Shown here: piece after piece, positions 44,956 through 58,100 of the stretch
Layout: each line of letters begins with the position of its first letter
Numbering within the stretch: the first letter of the stretch is position 1
Source of the DNA: Varroa destructor
Lineage: Eukaryota > Arthropoda > Arachnida > Mesostigmata > Varroidae
DNA length: 64,000 nucleotides
Assembly: GCF_002443255.2 (NCBI RefSeq)
Contig: NW_019211455.1
Location: 4,818,597-4,882,596 of the forward strand
Reading direction: 5' to 3'
Made by a program: the position numbers and the translations under genes
Notes under the pieces: generated by a model
What the model was told of the DNA's origin: nothing
Seen by the model: only the letters and a program-made list of their open reading frames with translations
Databases searched by the model: none

Positions 44956-46248
44956 TTTTATCATAAAGAGAGAGGTGGGTGTTCTCGCTGGTTGTTGTTT
45001 TTTATTTTTCGCGCTACCGTCACATTTCAGGCCCCCACACAAAAAACATCTGTTCCTCGTTGCTGATCTCCTCGCTGTGCTTTGTGTGCGTCAGTCCTAC
45101 GATCGGCAGTTTGGCCATGCACTGCTGAATCTTCTTCTATGTGTGCGTAGCGCAAATGTTTCGAGTGTAAAACGAAGCAAAATAAAACATCGATTAGTGG
45201 AAGAGACTGGCCTGTCTGTAGACTGATGCGCGAAGCGGACCGAAAACCATACCGATAGACAACAGCAGTCGCAGCGGCGACAAGATCACGGGAGTGTCGA
45301 TAAGGAATAGTAGGTAATGGATAGAAAGCTGTCGATTCAATGATCGGCGTACCTATTTCTTTGTTTGAGTAAGGAAACTCGTCCGGCAAGATACACACTT
45401 ATGGAAGCACAGTCGGGATCGGAAAACGAGCAAACACCATCATCAGAACGGCTAATGTATTAACGTAGTAACTAGATTGATGGTTACAGCCGATAGCTGT
45501 ATCGATCTGTAGCGGCTTCGGCAACTAAATGAAATGGTAGTGCTTCAGCGGCCAGCTTGCATGCACAGTGTGTTTTAGGCAGTTAAACCTTCACTTGGAG
45601 GGTTCAGGCCAAGGGCCGAAGGTTTAGGCCTCGCTAACGATATATTATACGACACGGGAAGCGTGATTAAACCGGTAAATATTTCATCTATGTGACGCGC
45701 TCTCACGCAGCGCTCAAAAGACACTTGACGTCGATCTTTTGTTTTGTTAAAGCGTATCAGAGCTGAGATATGCGTTTTATGTGCCTTTGACTATTGTAGG
45801 ATGCTTACTGGTGCTAGATGGTAGTATTGAAGCATAAGCCGTTGCTGTTCCTAGGTTCGAGGGGTCGAAAGACATACATTCGGCACGGGTCGAACGGCGA
45901 AAAAAACAATGAAAGTCGACTGACTACCAGGTGTTAGATTCGATCGCTTGCACTAGGGGAACCACAATCAAGCCACCTGTCGTTTAGCGTAGCATACATA
46001 ATGGAAAAAGGGAAATTTAGGTGGCCTAAAAAGCCCTGAACTGTACGTATCGCTCAAGTGAAAAAGGAGAGAAACTTTATGTCGGCCTCTTGTGGTAAGG
46101 AGCGACTAAGAGGGGAACTAATAGCTGACGTTTGGCGAGTTAGGATTAGCTCTGCACAACATGCACATTTAACTATTTTGGTTGGTAACTACGCTTTCGT
46201 TACGGCCATGTCTTAATACAGTGATATGCACGCGAACATTTTCTCACT

Positions 46249-46303
46249 GATACTATAAGGCAATAGAAATTTATATGAAAAAGAAAAAATGCCTTATAGT
46301 ATC
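46249..46303. repeat. Perfect 14-bp inverted repeat with 27-base spacer
   Basis: GATACTATAAGGCA (46249-46262) and its exact reverse complement (46290-46303) flank an A-rich spacer. It has the form of a stem-loop, or of the ends of a very small defective transposon. No target duplication was seen at the ends. Confidence 0.6.
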
Positions 46304-49249
46304 TGCTATGGAAAGCGTTATAGTTAAAATATAATAAATAGTTCCCGTTGACTTTCAGTAAACTTAGTCCCATAGGGGGCGTTTTTTCAGCGGAGTTCCA
46401 GAATCTCTGTACAGCCTAAGACTTAAACCAAACCCCATGAGTAGTGATTAGCTCTCAGCATTTCCGGTTTCTAATTAGGAGTCGTCAACAACGTAAACAA
46501 CGACACTGCTTGTAAAAAATATCTGTATACTCGATAATATACGGGTAAACCAGGTTTGTTCTAGTTCATGTACATGATACTGATAACTAGAATAAAGCAA
46601 TATGTCTATCTATTGTTTGATGTACTATATTTTATTGAAGTTATTATTAGACCAATGCCTATTTCGGTCAGTTCTTTATATTCACACAGGCTGATATCTT
46701 TGTCTCGCGCCTTTTCTTTATAAGGTAGGACATCAATAATTATATCCCCGCTGAAAACATAGTTAAGCATGATTGATTTGCCTTCATTGACAATCAAAAC
46801 TTTGCCCTTATTCCCCTCATGGTAGTTCTACCCACCTTGATCGCTTCTGCCTAGTAAAGTGATCTTTTTTATCGATATCCCTTGCGTACTTATAGATCGT
46901 ACTAATAATAACAATCGGTCTATTTCGCTCAATACTCTATTCGACATTGTTCTATATCTATTTGCCTCTCAGAAGTCGCCTTTGCTGCTTATTGTTGGAC
47001 ATTTCATATATCTTACTGTATCTGTATTGCTAGATGCACGCCAACTGTATAAACCGGTAAGGTCGTGAATATTGATGAAGTGATTAACTCTATCGATAGC
47101 CCTCCATTATCTACTGTGAACTTGATGCTCCTTCGTTGTAGTAGTCCGGGTCAGTGTCACATATATAACCACCGACATCTACCGTAAACAGTAGAAGTCG
47201 GTATTTCGTGACATCGATCTGGCGACCCCCTCGAAACGATCGTACGAAAAGCAAATAAGGAACAAAAAAAAAAAAAAAAACTATCCGACAGATCTATTTA
47301 TTGGAAACCATTTCTAGGTCACTTATGATACGTACGAAACGTAGCGTTTGAGCAAGCACTAAGCAAGCTGACAGGACATAGTCCAATAGATCAATGATAG
47401 ATATGGACCGCTGTGCTGTGTGAACATTTTGAAATTACTCTTACTAGAATTAAAGGCCAATTCGACCGGATACGGATATGTAGTAGGCGAAGCGAAAAAT
47501 CTGGTCCTCTAGAAAGCTAGTCATGTATCGGGTCTCTAGACGTACCGCTCAAGCAAATATATCTCCTGTGTTTCCACCGACAATGGCATATAGATTATAT
47601 CCATATTGGGTTAACTGGTACCATAAAATGGAAGGAATGTTCAATTACAGGGAGCGAACATTTGATTATCTGGTATGAAAGCTAGGACAAAAATAGGAAC
47701 GCTCTTATGAGACTAGTTTTCTAACGTTAAGTAGTAAACGTTTCGGCCTATTTCCTCAAATTACAAAGACCACTCAGCAGAGACCAGCTCCGGCCACATC
47801 TGTTAATTTTGTATATTCTTGTATCCGTTTCCTGTTCCAAAGGACTGTACTACCATACCTATTTCAAAACAGAATTGTTAAACAGATGAAATCCTGTGAG
47901 ACTTATGACCGATCGACTAGATATAGATACATATCGTGGACTTGTATAAAAGGAGTATAACATAAATGAAACAGGTGCAAATTGACCTTTTGTTAATTAT
48001 AGGTCATCTGCGCTAACGATATTGGAAAGCTACTGCCTCGTGTCTCAGGTGACCTTTATACGCTTGTTTTTTTTAACTCTTATTAGCAGCACTCACGTAT
48101 GCTCATCAGAATAAGTACATTGGCTTGCAAATTACAAGTATTTGCGAATTTTAATAAAATTTTAATTTCGAAAATAATTTAATCAGCTCTTGAAGATATT
48201 TATTTGCATTTTATATACGATGCAATATGGTAATGTGAAGCTATTTACACGGGTTGTGCCTCACCGTACGGGTTGTCAAATGAAAAGTGGTTTTGATGGA
48301 AAATGCTGTTTTCTATTAATTTTTCGAAAACACCCATCGTCTGGCCACGTATTTCAATACATAACATCCGCACAGACTACCTAACAGAGTAAGTAATCTG
48401 CTTCCTTTTTATTTATCTATTTTATAAAACAGAGTCTTCTCTCATTTCCAGATGGCCTTAGGCTAGGTCAGCTGAAAATGAACGACAGAAATATTGTACT
48501 CTCCGGGGAACTAAAGCTCTTCCTTCTGGTCTCAGTGTTGATTAATTCCGTCTGAATTGTGGGCGACCAAGTTTCAAATTTACTGTCACCTTCCACTTTG
48601 AGAATTACAAAAATTTCAGGTTCGTAAATCTGTTACGCAGGATTATTGTAGTACTAGGAAGCAGGGTATGAGGTGCAATGCACGTGCAGGACATGCATCT
48701 AATTTACCCATAAATAGAGCGTGAAGCTTCGTAGGGTAATAAATCTTATTTTTTTTTTTCTTTTTTTGTTTATCACCTAACATCGATGTGATTTTGAGAT
48801 CGGTTGATTTTGCTATGAATTGTAACTTGGCAAAACCCTCGCAACAAACAGAAATGACTGAACGTTAGCGGCTAGGCCGTCGTCTCAGATGGCTTCTTCA
48901 AATTGATCTACGTTTTGATTCTTTGTAAGGAAGAATAAGTTCTTTATTGACTATCTATCATTCTGCAAGTTCAACAAAGAATTGATTGTACCAATTTTGA
49001 TCTCACCCAGAGCATTGCTGATTTACACGTAGCAGGTGATCGAGAACCCGCATTGTTCAATATTTGAGTTATAGTAACGAAAAAAAAAGCGACGCCATTA
49101 CGGTCGCAAACTGGCTCTGATAAGGTGCATTATTATTACTACCAGCCATAACATAACAGAGGTCAAAATGTTACTTGGTGAACATAATGAAAGCCATCAA
49201 TTCTAGGACGTCTTTTTATTACTTCATTTTTTTCAAATTATACAAACTA

Positions 49250-49254
<5 letters not shown>

Positions 49255-49284
<30 letters not shown>
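49255..49284. repeat. (AT)n microsatellite
   Basis: About 15 uninterrupted AT units. Confidence 0.95.
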
Positions 49285-49287
<3 letters not shown>

Positions 49288-52200
49288 GTATCACAATGGT
49301 GAAAACAGTACATTACAATGACCGACACGTACACGTTAGACTTAAAACTAGCAGAAAACGGGGCGCCACAGCGCCTAACTGGGCACCAGTTAAGCCGGGT
49401 CCGCATAGACGTGCGCTATGTAAGGATTGCTTGTGGTCCGCGAATCTCTACCGTTCTATTTTAAATTCTGCGCACTCTACTTATGCTGAATAAGAAGCTA
49501 TTCGCGCTTCTAAAGGTGAACGCAAACGGTCCTGCACTGACAAAAACGGAATCATCCTGTTCGGATTCGCCCGATATTGATTAAAAGAGAATTCCTGAAA
49601 TCAGCTGAACTCTGGTTTGTTAATGATCAATGTAAACCTTATGTAAAACAAATTATGGACGTCTTGTTCACCTGTCAAGCGATATCTATCTGCTGAGTGG
49701 TACGTTTTTTGATGCAGTTCCGGGCGTAGAGCTCGAAGCATCTATCCATATTACACACTCCTAGAAAAGAGTGATTATAGTAATAGCTAACTAACTGGCT
49801 GTTTGCTGGAACGGCTGATAAACCCTACCTTGCACGCTCTGCACGTTATTAAGCTTTAATACCTTAGAAATTATCGCACAGTCGATCCTTTATGCTGACA
49901 GCATCCATAGATTTCTATATATTCTATCTAACCCTTGATATTGTCGGGTGAAAATAGAACATGCGACGATCACTCAGTGAGGCTTCTGTTTAGAAACTTT
50001 AGGGCACTTTTATGAAAGCTAGCAGAACTAGCACGGGGAACAGGCAAAGAGTAAAGCTGGTTCCCTTCCACGTACTACCATGACCTGTCAAGATGAAGAA
50101 CAGGGAAGAAGGTAAATGGTATTCAAAATCGAGCTGCAAAAAACCTGCTGATCCATCGAACTGTCCCAATTGTCGTTGTACTGCCTATGTGTAATGACTG
50201 TTTAACGAACAGAGTTGAGTCCTGCTTCTAATAATAGCGCTATTGTCTGATAATATAAGCTTACCATTTCACCACACTGATATCAACTAAATGAAAGTTC
50301 ATAGTTGCGTTGCTATGAAAGACAAGACGAAGGGCATATGATGGAATAAGTGGCTTATGTATATTAAAATTGTAATAAAAATAGTAAAAACAAGTGGCAA
50401 ACATGGATCTATCAGCTTGATTTTAGAGATAACTGGCGCTTTTCGAAGGATGCATCCGTCCCGGCTAATGTAGATATATAACTGGATATTACAAAACTTT
50501 TTTTTTTTCACACAAACACATAAATACGAATCTGCATAAAAAAAACCCAACAGGACACTATCGTAATATATGTTATGAGCTAAATCAAATATCGGAATTT
50601 GTTTCAACGCTTTTATGCCAGATGTGGCTACTGGAAAAAAACATTATTTCTTAAAAGTGATACTTGCACTGCATATCGATGTTCGCCTATTTCTACTTAA
50701 TCTTCCCACATTAATGGGGCATCCGTGGGGTTTGTTTTTATGCAAATACCCTCACGGCATAAGCACGGTTAGTGAAGCTATGAAGTAGAGCCAACATTTT
50801 GAGACTATATTGTCCTAGGGCAGGAAACAATATGTAGCGTATCCAAAAAGGTGCTTTGCTTAGCTCACGCGTCCGCTTTTACGTGCATAATGCCAGACTG
50901 CCAGATCCTTTTAATTTGCCAACGCGAGCAGTTAGGAGCTCACTTCAATGAACTCCTCAAGTTTTAACCGCACTAGACTTGATCGTAAACAAACGACATG
51001 ACGCCGACACGTATTCAGCATGACACGCTAGCCCAAATAGAATAAAACATAGAAGGGAACGCTATTCGTATATGGGTTAGACCATACGGGCGACAAGGTA
51101 ACAAAACATATCTAAAAGCTGTGACCCGCGTCCACACGTCTGAGTTGAAAACCGGGTGCGATTGCCGATGACCTATTACTGATCTCTTTTATCTACTGAA
51201 TGCTGGAATTAGCGTCTTTGATTTAGCAGAATCTGTAAAATGCTGTTAGTTGTATAAATGATTGTTACTTAGCTGCTTATACGCACGTCCGTAGATCTCC
51301 CCTTACAAAAATATCATTGCCCCGCATTTTTTATAACATCGAATTGAGTAAATTCTATAGAAGCTGTACAAGTCCGTATTCTGGTCTGCCCTACCATATC
51401 AGCGTGAACACTAAATTATATACTGAGCACATTGTAAAAAAAAATAATAACCAAAAGCTCATGTGCACATAAAACGTACCTGAACAAGGGAATAGGTCCT
51501 AAGCACTATATGCAGAATATGATAGGTATTTTCCTTTTCACAAGGCAGCACTAAGCTGTTATACTGAACCGGCCGTGAAGACGCGAGAAAATCGTGCCGT
51601 CAATATGTAGTCGTAGAGCAATAAAGTTCGTATCTTGCATCAAAAGCATAAGCGTCGACGTCACGAAATTGGCTATTGAAAGGGTTGGACATGATTAAAC
51701 TTATGTCTTTTTTGCAATTTTTCAAAAAACGTCTTAGGGCATTTTGATCTATCAAAACGAAATGTAGTATTTAACCCATTGTTGGCAAATTGACGGAAAA
51801 TAGAGCTCTTTAGGCACGCCAAGACCTTCGGGGGTTCATTGGCAGATATCATTAGTAATGGCTATAGACGAATAGGTCTCATACGTAAAAGCAGTATCAA
51901 CGTCTTGTCGCTTCTACAACCGAATTTCAATCGCGTCAATTGAGATGCTAGACAATGTATTCTCTAATACGCCAGCTGCGTTACATAAACCGTGTCATAG
52001 TGTCACGAAACATCAACCTTAGTCCGCGGATTGTTGTGATTACGTCGTATAGAACCTGCGAAGGCCAGCTTACTTCGAAGCTGTAATTCCATAATAACGA
52101 AAATCTCTGTGACATAAATGAAACCGCTGTGGTGACCTGGCGTCAGTTGGGCCGAACTTACTTCAATGCTCTTGCGTAGTTACTAACAAACAGCAAAACG

Positions 52201-53517
52201 TAATTATTGATTATATCAACGATATGAAGCCCTGCTTTTTCCATGGTTAGCAATTAATGAGAGGACACTGTCAGAATATATATACACATTACCTTTTTAG
52301 ATTCTGATTACCTGTATAATGAGTTCTTCCATAGGCCATATATGATAATAAGCTACACCTGTTTTAGTAGTTAAGGATACTTGCTTTCCTTTTCAAAATC
52401 ATGGGATTTAAGCGTTGTAGCTTGAGAGTGGTTTATAATTACCTGCTGAGGGACGCTGATCGGTCATATTGATAAGTTCACTATATCGGCTATGCAAATC
52501 GGCGCTTCGTTTCAGGGTATAGGCCTTAAACACCTGAGGCCGCTAAAGCTCCGCACACAACTATATGAGGCATGACCTGTGACCAGAGAACCTACTTTGT
52601 TCTGATGAGTAATGTGCCCGAACTTTATCAGCTTCTAGCGATGTGCTGTATACGAAAAATTAACGCAATGCCGAAACATCCCGAAGGGAGTCGTGCGAGA
52701 TCATGCAGCTTGCAGTGAAGGCTCGTAAAGGCGTTTTTACACCCGCTCGAGCCGGATAGTGTCGAAATTTCCTAGTGTAATCATTTGACGGCGCTCATAA
52801 TATAACTCAAACTACCATATTTAAAAAAGGATTTCGGTGGAGTTCTTAATTTAACTTCGATCAGAATCGAGTAGCGTTGGCATTTCGGCTAAAATAGGGT
52901 TAGCTTGCTTCCTATAGCCCACATCACGGATTCTCTTGCCTAAAACCACTTGCAATAAACACATATATTTCACATGTTTAAATTAGTAGCAAAAATACTT
53001 CTCTTTGCCGATTGACAGCAAACTTACCAATTTAAACTTTAAGACTTACTAACGTTTACAACGTCAGCCTGTTGTTGAGTCGTATATGTTTGCACTGTGG
53101 GCCAGTTGAATCCAAGGATTAGATTAAACATAGCAAAAAATTTAAAATAACGAAAATTATTTTTGTGTGCTTTTTATACATACAAATTTGCAACTGCAAG
53201 AGTTTCCATTAAGAACTGTATGTAAATTTGATTTTGAAAAATCTTGTAGTTACGATACTGTAAGTGGCGTAAACCAATATGTACCGTACATTAGGACCAT
53301 TGTAAACACTGAAGCTTAAATAATCTATTATGTGTCCCAACAGTTCTATTTTTATCTAATTGAATAATGACAGAATACCTTCGAAAAATCTAACCTGTGG
53401 GTGAGCGTTGACATACCAAACGTAGCATTATTTTCTATTGCTAATTCATCTGCTTCCCTCCGCCATTGGAAAATCTCGTCTTAGGTACGAACATGTACTC
53501 AGTGGGTAGAGGGTGAA

Positions 53518-53531
53518 GGGGGGGGGGGGGG
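53518..53531 (+). repeat. G14 homopolymer
   Basis: Fourteen consecutive G bases, preceded by GGG and AGGG runs. Unusual in AT-rich DNA and a likely site of sequencing length error. Confidence 0.9.
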
Positions 53532-55091
53532 AGTGGAAAGGCTAACTGACTGCCCGTCAGATCGCCTACTTGTCAGTGTTACCGATCAGCCAAGACTATT
53601 CTGACTTGCGGTGTCTTTCGCAGCCTTTTTGCTGGACACTCAGCTGGATTGGGTTAGAATGGCGCCTACATGTCGGATAGGCAATTTACCGGATTAAATG
53701 AGTTCGTTGTTGGTTGACCGGTGTGGGTCGAACCTGGCCAGGTTGATACAAAGCTTGCTTGCGCGTCCAACGATCCGTTCATCCTTACCATTGCTCGTCT
53801 AAATTGCTTTAGGTTGCTCGAATCGTCATGGCTTCGGCTTGACTATGGCATTTTATCCATGGAGTTTTTCCGTCTCCTAATTAACTAGCTAGCGTCCATG
53901 AGCGATATCGTTTGTGTGTGTGTGTACGCGGTTAGTTATATTCGTCCGCACTTTTATGGGGCCGGTTGTGCGACAGATATATCGATGTGGACGATTATGA
54001 ATGTGGGTTATCCCCAACGTAAGCCTCCATCCTGGCACCCCTGAGTATCGAGGTTAGTTGAGCAGAGAGTCGCCGATATGGTGGGCAGGCAGATTGAGCT
54101 TTTTCAACTGAAGTGCCCGGTTACCTGTCACCTTCATACGATACGTGGAGTGCACGCTGAATACGTGAAATAGTGCATTTTAAAAACTACCTTGAAATTA
54201 TTGACTTGACTGGCAGTCTTATGAAAAGAGAGTAATACTGGACCATGTCTTTAACAAGCCCCTGAAGCCAGTGTTCTACTTGAAAGAAAGGCATGACACA
54301 TTGATGATGTAGGTCCAGAATTTACTTACCTCCAAGATGAAAAACTTTGTTTGTGAGACTAGCAAGATCACCGTCACGCATGATCTTACCGTATTCCGCT
54401 AAATTCGATTTTTCTGCACACGAGATAACATATATCCTGAGATTAATAAGTTTTTGACGTCATACCTACGAACAAATCTACAAACCTTTGTCCCCTTAGC
54501 GCGTGCGAATCGCAATTTTAACCAGTCACATACACATTTTCGATAAGGGCCCAGTCATCTACAGTAAATTTATGGAAAAAGAAAATAAAAAATATGTCCA
54601 GCCCGTGTACTTAACCCAAGATGAAAATCGTTAGTAAGTGGCTAGTTGTTGTTTGCTGTTGCTGCTATTACGAAGTTAATTTACTTTGCTTTGTATCGAC
54701 CTGCAGACTAGAAATTGCTAATTAATATGGTATTAGGTTGTTGGAGAGTCAAGCCATTAAGGTCTTGAAATTGGCGTTCAGAAAAGGCTCGGGGCTAGAG
54801 CGATATTTTACGATACGGGTTGACGACAGCTTTCCAATATAGCGAGACATACCAACAAGCAAAAATTGACAAAAAAAAACTCAGTTTTTATAGGTAGGTG
54901 CGCAGTTGCCGTTGTCTATGTACTCGGCTGTCCCATATGGCTCGATATGAGTAACTGTTTTACGTTTTCTAATCCTTTGTGTATTTTATGTATATCATGA
55001 GATTTATAATATGCTCTAGCACTTTCAGCAACTTCGATTTAAATGTAAATGAGGCTTGGCCCTAGGATTTTGAAGTGTCGATTTAACTATG

Positions 55092-55112
55092 TATATATAT
55101 ATATATATATAT
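55092..55112. repeat. (TA)n microsatellite
   Basis: About 10 uninterrupted TA units. Confidence 0.9.
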
Positions 55113-58100
55113 GCCATAGGTTAGTCAGAATAAATATAGGTAGTGGAAACAAATGACCCAACCTATCTTCCTATGGCCGTATCAAGAGCTTTTTCCAACG
55201 ATCTTCCACAAATGCGAAGCATTTGAAGATTCCTTAGTTTAAAACTGTTTCATTATTCGTCAGTTTCATTGGCGTTTCCGTGTTCTTCTATTCAAAAAAG
55301 GTACTTTTTGATGAGAGCAAGTGGCCGGTGCAATGAAGATCCGATCCTTTTCACGATACTACTTGCCATTCACTACTGACAACTAAAGCCTAGGAGGAGC
55401 AATTGAACAGTAAAATTATCTATTCTGACGTTTATCCAATTTACTTTCAAGTTTTAGCACTAAAACGTATATTTCACAGTTAGTTATATACGCTTTATTC
55501 CTATAACAAGTATACCTTCTTCAGTGAAGTACTTCCCGGATTTCGGCGATTAGTCGATAATTTTTAGTCAAAAAAAGTCTAAACACACATCAGAATAATG
55601 GAATAATTATATGAGCTTTATGATTTACGTATATGGTCATTTAAAGATCACATTCAACCTCTGCTAATCGACGGCTCTTCTTCGGCACGAGATTCTTCCC
55701 CTAGAGCTATACCGAAAACTGCTCGGCGAAGGATACTTTCTTCTGAATGGCGTTCATTAAAGTATTCGTTTTATCTATAGCTTAAGTCTTTGTATAAGGA
55801 AGACTTTTTGTAGCCAATTGACGAAACCAAGCTGAAGTGCAGTTTATTAATGAAGTTATTTAGTACGGCCAATCTTACTTCATCAAAGTAACCCACCATA
55901 TGAAAGTGAGTCGTCGAATAAAACCGTCAATAAATTGTGCTGCAAGTTGAGAGACTTGGCAAAAATCGCCAGTAATAAATTGTTTGTTAATAAAAAAAAA
56001 AAAACCTAAATTGTTCTCATACCGAGCTAAAAACAAGCGTGGACCTTGCATTTACTTCACTTACTTAAGTCAGGTTGTATTTTGGAAATTTCGATAAATC
56101 CATCTGTAATTAGGCTCAAATGCGGTGGCCTTACCGGCTGATTCGTGCCGCGCTCGTTGGCTGACATAAGAACAGGATACAACATGCGCCTACTGAAATC
56201 CTAAACAAACTATTTTTCCAGCGTCTTCCGAATACGTATTGCTCCTTCTGGCGAAGTCCGCCTGCAGGGCTCTTATTATTTCCGACTACCGCAATGAGTA
56301 GCATCGTTGAAACGGGCGTTTTATTAGGTGCTTTTTAGCGCTTCATTGTTGATCCTTAAATGGTCCTCTAAGTCTAACTGAGATGAACCTAGGGAACTCC
56401 GCATGTAAGGCAGAAGGCCAACAGTAAGGCCGCCTCCCAGGTGCAGGCTGATATTTCAGAAAAAAACTTATGCGCAGAAACGTGTTCGACGCACACAATG
56501 AAGCAACGAAGATGCGCTTTAAAAATATTAAAGCAGTCGACAAGGGAGTTACGTTGCTTAGTATAACAATATGCGGACCATCGGCAAGACGTCGGTACGT
56601 ACGTTGCGTTTCAGTAGTCAGTATTAGTGGACTCGTCAATACGTTATACACCGTTTGCTCATATTTTAGCGTTGTTTAATGGTGACCAGTCCAATTGCTT
56701 TTTTTGCGCTCATCTTGCAAGGACCTCATCATGTTAATCTTAAACTGCGGAAGACGTTTTCGTATATACTGTCATATCTGAAAGCAAAAGAAATCTTTTG
56801 TATATCCATTTTATGTATGCGCAACTTTTATGTGTTCAGCACGCAAACCGTGCAGATGATATCTCATCTTTATTTGTTTGTAAATTTACAAAGACCTTCG
56901 CTACTATAGAGTCGTGCCTGATGTATTGTGCGATCGAATGAAGTTTAATGAAATCCGATAATAATAATAATTATTATATTTCTCGACAACGTCTTTCAAA
57001 AACTTTTCGCCCATCTAAATGGTTATTATAAAAAACATTGCAATTATCTTATGAATATATGTATTAAAATGAAAAATGGTATAAAATAGTTAAGTAAACA
57101 CTTCATTTACAGTTCAACAAGCATTTCCACAGACTTTTCAATAATAGCAGTATCAAAAACAGTAATGTTTTTTTTTCTTTGTTTATAAGTTAATATTTTC
57201 ACATCCCATTTATTTATATTCGTCTCATTTGAAAACGATCAAATTAGAGGTGTTGTTTTGTAGCCTTCAATATGAACTATAGTATAACAGAAGAGTTTGA
57301 ACAGAAACGGAAATCTTTGCAATACATTGCAGAAATCGATACGCTCATTCTTCAGGGGAGGTTTTTTGCAGCCTAGCAGTTCAGGTTCTTCTAATCTATT
57401 CTAGATTACTTAGCTATGTTGGCAAGTATCCTTTGCGAACTTCCTATGGCCTTTTCATTTAACCAGCTTCTGCTATACCTATCTATTTTCTATGTGGCGT
57501 AATATATTAGTTTCCGGTGGTGAAGTCTGTCCAACAATGGAATCTGCTTTCGATACATATACTTATTGTCGACGGAAAGTTAACTTAATCTACCCACGTC
57601 GTTGACTAGTTGGCCTGGCTGACTCTAGCTATGAACGTGGGTGAGGCGTCATTAAACGTCGATCTGATCTTCTTACGTATCAGGGACAGAAAAAACACGT
57701 AAATCTAAAGACAAAGGCCGATGACCGATTTGCTCTACCCACGCGTTGGAAACAGGATTAGCTATTCGGCTGAGTGTCGACTCCGATCTAGTGAGACCGC
57801 AATCCCGCTTGTTTAGCCTGTACTGCACTCGGACGTTTTGCATATAAGCCTGTTGCAGGCCCGCCTGTAGTTAGATTGCAACAGTTCAAAATGAAGATCC
57901 AAAGAAGAATATTGCCGGTGGACAGGTATATGCATGTGGAACACTACGGGTAGTAAGTGTAGCTATAATGCTGCACATTAAGGTGTTAGAAATATACTAA
58001 AACTGAAAAATCAGAGTTTGTACAATGTTCATTTTTTGAGTCATATCCTGTGACTCATGCATCATGCATGTGCCCCGCTGCTCGGACAGGGGCAAAATGT

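Larger units (their letters stand above)
37134..46248. other. Gene-poor stretch, no gene recognised
   Basis: No recognised coding exon on either strand. A 51-residue frame at 37135-37290 (+) has protein-like composition but no known motif. Overlapping frames on both strands near 39.8-40.1, 40.2-40.6 and 45.0-45.4 kb are likewise unrecognised. Simple repeats include a long (AT)n run (37580-37620), a GGGA-rich patch near 39.07 kb, TTGC units at 40130-40147 and CGTCCT units at 44924-44955. Confidence 0.45.
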
